Source of the DNA: Alphaproteobacteria bacterium
Lineage (GTDB): Bacteria; Pseudomonadota; Alphaproteobacteria; VGEJ01
Assembly (NCBI GenBank): GCA_016869335.1
Contig: VGEJ01000204.1
Location: forward strand, 1-5,305
Direction of reading: 5' to 3'
DNA length: 5,305 bases
Position 1 is the stretch's first letter; each line of letters starts with the position of its first letter. Shown here in pieces: positions 1 through 4,837 of the stretch. The translations under genes and the position numbers were made by a program. The notes under the pieces are model-generated. The model saw nothing but the letters and a program-made list of their open reading frames with translations. It had not been told where the DNA came from and ran no database searches.

Positions 1-88
1 CCGCCAGTACATCGTGGATACGCGGCCGCTGCTGGAGGAGATCGGCGTTCGGGTGCCCGATAACCGGCTGAACCGCCGCTTTCTCTGA
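1..88 (+). CDS. C-terminal end of an unidentified gene, possibly a PaaA/BoxB-like di-iron CoA-ester epoxygenase (partial)
   Basis: An open frame enters from the left edge; its first full codon is at base 2 and it stops with TGA at 86-88, giving 28 residues. They begin RQYIVDTRPLLEEIGVRVPD and end NRLNRRFL. From memory, the tails of PaaA (phenylacetyl-CoA 1,2-epoxidase catalytic subunit) and BoxB (benzoyl-CoA epoxidase) contain a similar run: an RQ-aromatic-V pattern, then a Glu/Leu-rich helix, then LG(V/L)-x-(V/L)PD. The piece fits that pattern with about a one-residue offset. No iron ligand or other diagnostic residue lies inside the window, so this is a resemblance and not an identification. 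The frame is real in the sense that its stop overlaps the next start by one base (TGATG), it follows the local codon bias, and it heads a tightly packed gene string. An unrelated helical oxidoreductase tail remains possible. Confidence 0.5.
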   Translation, partial: RQYIVDTRPLLEEIGVRVPDNRLNRRFL

Positions 89-378
89 TGGGACGCGGCG
101 CCGGCTCGCTGCTCATCGATGTCATCCGGCCGGCGCCGGGGGTGGCGCTGATCCACACCGCTTCGCCCGTGCACGATGAGTATTTCTTCATCGCCACGGG
201 GGAGCATTCGCTCGCGATCACGGTGCGGGACTCGGGGGCGAAGTCGCTTCCGGAGCCGCGCGTGCACGTGCTGCACAAGCCATACGACTGGGATATGACG
301 CCGGCATCCGATCCGCCGAGCGCGGTTGACGACCAGGACCTGCTGATGAAGGTCTGGCAGTTGCTCGGATCGGACTGA
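88..378 (+). CDS. Small protein of unknown function in the catabolic operon (96 aa)
   Basis: I do not recognise this protein. It starts at an ATG that shares one base with the preceding stop (TGATG at 86-90), which suggests translational coupling; no clear Shine-Dalgarno sequence precedes it. It is predicted soluble, with no signal peptide, transmembrane segment or cysteine. Residues 7-47 look like alternating beta strands (LLIDVIRP, GVALIHTA, EYFFIATG, LAITVRDS). A proline-rich stretch (54-77) includes the aromatic patch HKPYDWDM at 63-70. An acidic start (DDQD, 81-84) and a short amphipathic helix (LLMKVWQLLG) end it. Its size and position beside a possible PaaA-like gene recall the small PaaB subunit, but the sequence does not resemble PaaB as I know it. 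It could be an accessory subunit of the preceding enzyme. That it is coding is likely from operon packing; its role is unknown. Confidence 0.65.
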   Translation: MGRGAGSLLIDVIRPAPGVALIHTASPVHDEYFFIATGEHSLAITVRDSGAKSLPEPRVHVLHKPYDWDMTPASDPPSAVDDQDLLMKVWQLLGSD

Positions 379-422
379 ACGCGGCGGTCATCGGACAGGA
401 AACGGGGAGAGCTCGAGAAATC

Positions 423-830
423 ATGAACCTGAATGCGATAGGCACCGTGCTCGTGGATACCGAAGTCGTGGTGGATCCCGCGCGCCTCGCGCTGCTGGCG
501 AAGGCGCTGGGGACCGACAGCGCGGCGGAAACCGCGCTGCGCGTCCCGTTCTTCGGTCCGACCGCGGCCGGGAAGGATTCCGTCGTCAAGCCGCTGGGCA
601 TGGATCTGCGTCGCGCCCTGCAGGGCGGTCAGTCCTACGAGTGGCACCGCGCCTTTGTCCCTGGCGAAACCATTCGCCTGACCGTGCGCGTCGAGGACAT
701 CATCGACAAGGGCTCGATGCATCTGGCGACGGTGCTGTCCGAGTATCGCGACAGTGGCGGCAAGCTCGTCCAGTGCCAGCGCACGGTGTTTGTCGAGCGC
801 CGCGAGACCGCCCAGGGAGAGAACGGATGA
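423..830 (+). CDS. MaoC N-terminal-like hydratase subunit (FAS1-like dehydratase domain)
   Basis: This 135-residue protein matches the MaoC_dehydrat_N / FAS1-like hotdog domain that forms the non-catalytic half of two-subunit (R)-specific enoyl-CoA hydratases, such as mycobacterial HadA/HadC or ChsH1. The clearest signature is GQSYEWHRAFVPGETI at 69-84. It is followed by the strand-rich pattern TVRVEDIIDKG (87-97), ATVLSEYRDSGGKLV (102-116) and TVFVER (121-126), typical of the second half of the domain. The D-x-N-P-x-H hydratase-2 motif is absent, as expected for this half. The ATG follows a GGGGAG at 404-409, an unusually long 13 bases upstream, after a 44-base gap that is the largest in the operon. 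The stop overlaps the start of the catalytic half by four bases (ATGA). The two products very probably form a heterodimer acting on a CoA-bound unsaturated acid in the cytoplasm. Family confidence is high; the substrate is unknown. Confidence 0.87.
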   Translation: MNLNAIGTVLVDTEVVVDPARLALLAKALGTDSAAETALRVPFFGPTAAGKDSVVKPLGMDLRRALQGGQSYEWHRAFVPGETIRLTVRVEDIIDKGSMHLATVLSEYRDSGGKLVQCQRTVFVERRETAQGENG

Positions 831-1204
831 GCCGACTGCGTATCGAGCCGACCAAGTCCAATCCCATCACCCGCGATGAAGTAGCCGCCTACGGCGACGC
901 GGTCGGCGATCACAACCCGGTGCATTTCGATCCCGCTTTCGCCAAGGCAATGGGCCTTGCCGACACCGTCGTTCATGGCCCGCTGACGACGGCCATCATC
1001 GTCGATCGGCTGATCGCCCAGTTTGGCGCGGACAACATCCTCAACCTTGACGTGCGCCTGCGCGGCCCGGTGTTTCCGGGGGATCAGCTCTCGATGACGC
1101 CGATCGACTATGGCGAGCAGGATCGCGGTGTCGAGGTTCACAACCAGCGTGGCGAGCGGATCGCCACGGTCACCACGATCCTGAAGGGAGACGCGGACGG
1201 ATGA
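827..1204 (+). CDS. MaoC-like hydratase catalytic subunit (hydratase-2 hotdog)
   Basis: This 125-residue protein carries the hydratase-2 motif of R-specific enoyl-CoA hydratases: YGDAVGDHNPVHFDPAFA at 22-39, with D28 and H33 as the expected catalytic pair and N30 beside them. It continues with VVHGPL (48-53), where the motif helix packs. The later LDVRLRGPVFPGDQL (73-87) is the usual MaoC 'F-x-x-P-x-x-PGD' strand. The start used here is the ATG at 827, which overlaps the previous stop (ATGA, 827-830) and has a good AGGGAGAG ribosome site at 814-821; the frame is open further upstream (ATG at 641), but that would bury the start inside the preceding gene and add a non-homologous leader. It should hydrate a trans-2-enoyl-CoA or a related conjugated CoA ester, working with the preceding subunit. 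The size fits a stand-alone MaoC subunit. Whether the ester is aromatic-derived, alicyclic or aliphatic cannot be told from sequence. Confidence 0.92.
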   Translation: MSRLRIEPTKSNPITRDEVAAYGDAVGDHNPVHFDPAFAKAMGLADTVVHGPLTTAIIVDRLIAQFGADNILNLDVRLRGPVFPGDQLSMTPIDYGEQDRGVEVHNQRGERIATVTTILKGDADG

Positions 1205-1989
1205 GCACCAAGTACCTGTTGGTGGAGGATGAGGACGGGATTCGCGTGGTAACGCTGAACCGTCCCGAACGGCTGAACGCCTGGAACGCGGCCATGCGCG
1301 CCGAGATGCGGGATGTCATCGAGGACACGGCAGCCGCGACCGGCATCCGCGCGGTGATCCTCACCGGCGCGGGGCGCGGCTTTTCCGCCGGCGAGGACGT
1401 CTCCGAAATGGGCGACCTGACCAGGATGGGAACGCGCGGCTTTCGTGCCGTGGCCCGGGGAATCCACTCGGTGTTCGATCTGATCGAGGCGCTCGAGGTA
1501 CCCGTGATTGCCGCCGTCAACGGCGTCGCGGCCGGCGGCGGCTTTGAACTCGCGCTGTCGTGTGACTTCCGGGTGATCGCGCAGAACGGCCGGTTCGTCA
1601 TGCCCGAGGCCAAGGTCGGCCTGATACCCGGAAGCGGCGGCTGCTCGCGCCTGGTTCACTACGTCGGTCTCGGGCGTGCGAAGGAAATGGTGATGCTCGC
1701 GAGGAGCATCGGCCCGGAGGAGGCGAAATCGCTCGGCCTGGTCACCGAGGTCACGGCCGAAGGCGGAGCGGTGGAAGGCGCGAAGCGCCTGGCACGGGAG
1801 ATGGACTCGTTCGCGCCGCTCTCGCTGGGCATGGCGAAGTTCGTGCTCAACACCTGCACCGACGTGGATCACGAAACCGGGCGCCGGCTCGAGCGGCTCG
1901 GCCAGAGCGTCCTGAAGTCGACGCAGGACCATGCGGAAGGCGCGCGCGCCTTCGTCGAAAAACGCAAACCCAACTGGCAGGCACGATGA
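1201..1989 (+). CDS. Enoyl-CoA hydratase/isomerase family protein
   Basis: This 262-residue crotonase-fold protein has the usual full length. The N-terminal LNRPERLNAWN (19-29) is the standard first signature. The oxyanion-hole segments are RGFSAGED (59-66) and AAGGGFELA (110-118), and the CoA-binding fold continues through PEAKVGLIPGSGG (135-147). Both glutamates used by true hydratases are present at the correct 20-residue spacing: E116 in GGGFELA and E136 in MPEAKVG (E144 and E164 of the mitochondrial enzyme). It should therefore be able to hydrate enoyl-CoAs, although related ring-cleaving or isomerising crotonases can keep one or both of these residues. The start ATG overlaps the preceding stop by four bases, with AAGGGAG at 1184-1190. 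Having both a MaoC-type and a crotonase-type hydratase in one operon implies two different hydration (or one hydration and one ring-opening) steps of opposite stereochemistry or on different intermediates. Confidence 0.92.
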   Translation: MSTKYLLVEDEDGIRVVTLNRPERLNAWNAAMRAEMRDVIEDTAAATGIRAVILTGAGRGFSAGEDVSEMGDLTRMGTRGFRAVARGIHSVFDLIEALEVPVIAAVNGVAAGGGFELALSCDFRVIAQNGRFVMPEAKVGLIPGSGGCSRLVHYVGLGRAKEMVMLARSIGPEEAKSLGLVTEVTAEGGAVEGAKRLAREMDSFAPLSLGMAKFVLNTCTDVDHETGRRLERLGQSVLKSTQDHAEGARAFVEKRKPNWQAR

Positions 1990-3545
1990 CGAACGCATCT
2001 GTCGCGACACCGAGGGACAACGCGCTCTACCGTTTCATTCTTGATCCCGCCGAGGCGGAGCCGGGTCGCGTCGCGCTCATCGACGCGGTATCGGGAGCGA
2101 CGACAACCCGCGCCCAGCTCGCCGATAGCGTTGCCAAGGCAGCCGGCGCGCTGCGCGCGCTGGGCATCCAGGCTGAGCAGCGGGTCATGATGGTCATGGC
2201 GGACCGCCCCGCGTTTCTCGAGGTGTTCTGGGGCGCCATCACGATCGGGGCGGTTCCGGTTCCGGTGTCGACTATGCTGGGGCCGAAGGATTACGCCTTC
2301 CTGCTTCGCGATTCCCGTGCCCGCGCGGTCGTCGTCAGCGATTTGTTCGCGGCCAATGTGCTGCCGGCGACCGAGAACCAGCCATTCCTCGAGCACGTGC
2401 TGGTGGAGGGAAAGCCCGTCGAGAACACCATCGACTACGCCGGCGCTCGCGACGCCGCCAGGGCCGGGAGCCTGTACCCCTCGGATGCCGAGGATGTCGC
2501 GTTCTGGCTCTATACTTCGGGAACGACCGGATTTCCGAAGGGCGCCATTCACCGCCATGGCGACATGGCGTTCCTTGCCGACCGCTACGCCCGCGACATC
2601 ATGCGGGTCGATCGCAACGACCGAATGTACGCGGTGCCGAAGCTGTTTTTCGCCTATGGACTCGGGGTCAGCTACTTCGCCCTGGGCAATGGCGCCTGCC
2701 ACATCCTGTTCGACGGCAGGCCGACCGTCGAAGCTGTGCTGGATCACGTTCGAGTGCACAAGCCCACCCTGTTCTGGGGGGTGCCGACGTTCCTCTCGCT
2801 GCTGCTGGGAAGCGATGCGCCCGCCGACGCGTTCGCGAGCGTGCGCGTCGCGGTCACCGGCGGCGAGACGCTTCCCGACGAACTGCGCCGGCGCTGCAAG
2901 GAGCGGTTCGGCCTGGTCGCGCTCGACTCGATCGGTTCCACCGAGGCCGCGCATATCTACATCTGCAACAGGCTGGATCGCCAGCACCCGGGGTCCACCG
3001 GCTGGCCGGTCGAGGGATTCGAGGTCGAGCTGCGCGATCCCTCCGGCGCGCTGGTTGCCGATGGCGAGCCGGGCGAGCTGTACCTTGCTGGCGACTCGAT
3101 CACCACCGGTTACTGGCGGCGTACCGAGCGCAATCGCAAGGCGTTCCAGGGCCGCTTCTTCGCGACCGGCGACACGTTCATTCGAAACGCCGATGGCTCG
3201 TATAGCTACCTGGGCCGGGGCGACGACATGATCAAGGCGAGCGGGCTATGGGTTTCTCCCGCGGAAGTGGAAGCCTGCATCGTGGAGTTGCCGGAGGTCG
3301 CGCTGGCCGCGGTCGTGGGCGCGAAGGCAGACGATGGCCTGGACAAGCCCAAAGCTTTCATCGTGCTCCAGCGCGGCGTCACCGGCGACGACGCGCTGAC
3401 GGCGCGGATCCAGGAACATGTGAAGAAGCGCCTCGCGCCCTACAAGTATCCGCGCTGGGTTGAATACGTCAGTGAACTGCCGCTCACCCCGACCGGCAAG
3501 GTCAAGCGATACCTTCTGCGCGATCGCGCCGGGCAGGCCGGGTAG
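1986..3545 (+). CDS. Benzoate-CoA ligase family protein (AMP-forming aryl-CoA synthetase)
   Basis: This 519-residue ANL-superfamily enzyme couples ATP cleavage to CoA thioester formation on a carboxylic acid. The motifs are complete and in order: P-loop YTSGTTGFPKG (176-186), the substrate-pocket segment KLFFAYGLGVSYF (219-231), GGETLP (292-297), GSTEAAHIYICN (317-328), TGYW (374-377), ATGDTF with D396, the hinge RGDDMIKASG (411-420), and catalytic K505 in TPTGKVKR. The FFAYGLG segment and the GSTE-x-x-HI pattern are typical of the benzoate-CoA ligase group (benzoate, 2-aminobenzoate, 4-hydroxybenzoate ligases) and differ from fatty acyl-CoA ligases. The size also fits that group. The start overlaps the hydratase stop (ATGA, 1986-1989) with only a weak GGCAGG upstream, so translation is probably coupled. 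It would supply the first CoA ester of the pathway. The exact acid is not predictable; benzoate-like is likely but alicyclic or heteroaromatic acids are possible. Confidence 0.92.
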   Translation: MTNASVATPRDNALYRFILDPAEAEPGRVALIDAVSGATTTRAQLADSVAKAAGALRALGIQAEQRVMMVMADRPAFLEVFWGAITIGAVPVPVSTMLGPKDYAFLLRDSRARAVVVSDLFAANVLPATENQPFLEHVLVEGKPVENTIDYAGARDAARAGSLYPSDAEDVAFWLYTSGTTGFPKGAIHRHGDMAFLADRYARDIMRVDRNDRMYAVPKLFFAYGLGVSYFALGNGACHILFDGRPTVEAVLDHVRVHKPTLFWGVPTFLSLLLGSDAPADAFASVRVAVTGGETLPDELRRRCKERFGLVALDSIGSTEAAHIYICNRLDRQHPGSTGWPVEGFEVELRDPSGALVADGEPGELYLAGDSITTGYWRRTERNRKAFQGRFFATGDTFIRNADGSYSYLGRGDDMIKASGLWVSPAEVEACIVELPEVALAAVVGAKADDGLDKPKAFIVLQRGVTGDDALTARIQEHVKKRLAPYKYPRWVEYVSELPLTPTGKVKRYLLRDRAGQAG

Positions 3546-3552
3546 TCTAGCG

Positions 3553-4218
3553 ATGGATCCGGTCCTGGATGCAAAGCCGCCGCGGCGCCGCCCCGGCCGG
3601 CCGAGGCAGGACCAGCCGACCCGGGCCTACCTCGCTCGCCAGGAGGAAATCATCGATGTCGCGATCTCGGTCTTCCGCGAGCGCGGCTACGACAGCGGCA
3701 CGCTCGAGGATGTCGCCGCGACGCTCGGTAACACCCGGGCGAACCTGTATCACTACGTGCCCTCGAAGGCCCACCTGCTGTACCTGATTTTCGACCGCGC
3801 CATCACGACGGCGCTCGGCACCCTGGAGGCGATCAGGAGCGTTGCGGACCCGGAGCGCCGGCTGCGGATGCTCATCGAGCAGCAGGTAAGGATCATCGCG
3901 GCGAACCAGGAGATGTTCCTCGTCTTCTTCGGCGACCGGCCGGCACTCGAGGCGCGCTACGAGTCCGAGATCGTGGCGAAGGAACGCCGCTACCTGAAGA
4001 TCCTGATCGAGGCGATCAAGGACGCGGGCGCGGCCGGGGTCATCCCCGCTACCGATCCGCGCCTGGCGGCGCAGGCCATCCTCGGCATGACCACCTGGAT
4101 CCACAAATGGTATGCGCCGCAGCGTGATGATCCCGAGGCGTTTGCCGCCGTGTGTGTCGACCTGCTCCTGCGCAAGCGCAGGTCGCCTGCGAAGATCGCA
4201 GCCGGCAGGAAGCGCTAG
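3553..4218 (+). CDS. TetR/AcrR family transcriptional regulator
   Basis: This 221-residue protein has a TetR DNA-binding domain: helix 1 is QEEIIDVAISVFRERGYDSG (30-49) and the helix-turn-helix is about 51-70, ending in the characteristic NLYHYVPSK (64-72). The ligand-binding half (about 75-205) ends with ILGMTTWIHKWY (176-187), which resembles the KstR2/TetR_C_17-type C-terminal domain seen in regulators that respond to CoA esters. Before the domain lies a basic arm, RRRPGRPR (11-18), with an AT-hook-like GRP core. The C-terminus is also strongly basic (RKRR at 207-210, GRKR at 218-221). The start at 3553 lies 7 bases after the ligase stop; the frame is open earlier, but those residues would overlap the ligase and look like shadow sequence. 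The ribosome site is weak. Being co-directional and so close, it is probably cotranscribed with the catabolic genes and may repress them until a CoA-ester inducer appears. That regulatory role is inference. Confidence 0.9.
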   Translation: MDPVLDAKPPRRRPGRPRQDQPTRAYLARQEEIIDVAISVFRERGYDSGTLEDVAATLGNTRANLYHYVPSKAHLLYLIFDRAITTALGTLEAIRSVADPERRLRMLIEQQVRIIAANQEMFLVFFGDRPALEARYESEIVAKERRYLKILIEAIKDAGAAGVIPATDPRLAAQAILGMTTWIHKWYAPQRDDPEAFAAVCVDLLLRKRRSPAKIAAGRKR

Positions 4219-4308
4219 CGGGGCGGTTGCGGACCGAAAACCGTAGGATGCGAGCCAAGGCCAAGCAGCGCCGGAAGCACCATGCTGACGATGCGGTCTA
4301 CGCCCGAA

Positions 4309-4337
4309 CGTTGCCGTCGCTTCTATGGCGGGCAACG
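4309..4337. repeat. Inverted repeat in the regulator-thioesterase gap (possible operator or hairpin)
   Basis: CGTTGCC at 4309-4315 and GGCAACG at 4331-4337 are exact reverse complements separated by 15 bases. This lies in the only sizeable non-coding stretch of the window (4219-4408, 190 bases), about 70 bases upstream of the thioesterase start. TetR-family operators are often inverted repeats of this kind, so it is a candidate binding site for the regulator just upstream. It could equally form an RNA hairpin. Seven-base arms with a 15-base spacer can occur by chance in GC-rich DNA, and no convincing -35/-10 pair was found nearby. Low confidence. Confidence 0.3.
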
Positions 4338-4358
4338 CGCGTTCGTCGATGTCGAGAT

Positions 4359-4371
4359 CCCGCAGAGCGGG
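4359..4371 (+). other. Short GC hairpin, unsupported as a terminator
   Basis: CCCGC-AGA-GCGGG forms a five-pair stem with a three-base loop in the gap after the regulator gene. There is no following T-run, so it does not qualify as a classical intrinsic terminator. It may contribute to a leader structure before the thioesterase. The rest of the gap holds nothing else I can support. Confidence 0.2.
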
Positions 4372-4396
4372 CGGGCACGACAAGCCATGGTGAATC

Positions 4397-4402
4397 GAGG
4401 AG
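4397..4402 (+). promoter_or_regulatory. Ribosome binding site that places the thioesterase start at CTG 4409
   Basis: GAGGAG lies six bases before a CTG codon at 4409. A TGA at 4391-4393 in the same frame closes off anything earlier, and no ATG, GTG or TTG occurs in that frame between 4394 and 4483. The first ATG (4484) would remove the conserved N-terminus, so this ribosome site supports CTG initiation. Confidence 0.6.
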
Positions 4403-4408
4403 AACGAC

Positions 4409-4822
4409 CTGAAAACGACCCTGCAAGCCGGCACGACCCATGTCGAGACAATCGGCATCAACAAGGAACGCACGATCGCCTTCATGGGCGACGACCTTCG
4501 AGTCTACGCGACGCCGAGCATGTGCCTGGACATCGAGCACTGCTGCCGCAATCTGCTCCTCGCGCATCACGATGCCGGGGAGGACTCAGTGGGGGCGCGG
4601 GTCGAGATTGATCACCTGGGCCCGACGCTGATCGGGCAGACCGTGACGGTGACGGCGAAAGTGGCGGAACTCGCGCTTCCGCGCGTCGTGTTCGAGGTCG
4701 AGGTGCGCGATGACATCGATCTCGTCGGCAAGTCGAAGCATGTCCGATTCGTCGTCGACATGGCGAAGCAGGGCGAGCGCCTCAGGAAGAAGGCCGCGAA
4801 AGTGCAGGCCGCGAAAGGCTAG
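4409..4822 (+). CDS. FlK-like hotdog acyl-CoA thioesterase, probable CTG start
   Basis: This 137-residue single-domain hotdog protein hydrolyses an acyl-CoA to acid plus CoA in the cytoplasm. It resembles the fluoroacetyl-CoA thioesterase (FlK) family: T35, E43 and H69 (numbered from the CTG) fall at exactly the spacing of FlK's T42-E50-H76 triad, in YATPSMCLDIE (33-43) and GARVEIDHLGPT. The hotdog strand TVTVTAKV and a basic C-terminal tail (RLRKKAAKVQAAKG) follow. Starting at the first ATG (4484) would leave 112 residues and lose KTTLQAG...VETIGINKERTIAF, which matches the usual N-terminus of these proteins as I recall it. CTG at 4409 with GAGGAG six bases upstream restores it. It lies 190 bases after the regulator, so it may be the last gene of the operon or have its own promoter. 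FlK-like enzymes accompany several CoA-dependent aromatic pathways, where a housekeeping role releasing CoA from dead-end esters is plausible. True fluoroacetate resistance is unlikely in this context. Confidence 0.87.
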   Translation: MKTTLQAGTTHVETIGINKERTIAFMGDDLRVYATPSMCLDIEHCCRNLLLAHHDAGEDSVGARVEIDHLGPTLIGQTVTVTAKVAELALPRVVFEVEVRDDIDLVGKSKHVRFVVDMAKQGERLRKKAAKVQAAKG

Positions 4823-4837
4823 AGCCGTGCTTCTCCG

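Noticed and set aside
88..378. Reading the 96-residue protein as PaaB, the small subunit of phenylacetyl-CoA epoxidase.
   Set aside because: The length matches, but the characteristic PaaB features as I know them (a W-x-V/L-F-x-R start and the HVGSLHA-A-D segment) are absent.
1138..2987. Two long minus-strand open frames (290 and 372 codons) opposite the enoyl-CoA hydratase and ligase genes.
   Set aside because: They are rich in Arg, Ala and His, show no family signature, and lie opposite genes with complete motifs. Long antisense frames are expected in GC-rich DNA with G/C-ending codons.
2317..3231. A 304-codon plus-strand frame inside the ligase gene.
   Set aside because: It is composed mostly of Arg, Ser, Ala and Pro and is a shifted reading of the ligase, whose P-loop and catalytic lysine lie in the other frame.
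4227..4249. TTGCGG and TAGGAT as a possible promoter for the thioesterase.
   Set aside because: The spacing is only 11 bases, far from the usual 16-18, and both boxes match the consensus poorly.
4248..4412. A short basic frame starting with ATG at 4248 in the gap before the thioesterase.
   Set aside because: It has no properly spaced ribosome site and no recognisable motif, and overlaps the thioesterase start. It was not called as a leader peptide.
3547..4485. A 312-codon minus-strand frame opposite the regulator gene.
   Set aside because: It covers the TetR gene, whose helix-turn-helix and ligand domain are clear. The antisense product has no recognisable domain.
4823..4837. Possible bidirectional terminator between the convergent stops.
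   Set aside because: Only 15 bases separate the stops, and apart from the 10-base palindrome CCGCTAGCGG (4835-4844) there is no stem with a usable loop and no T-run on either strand.
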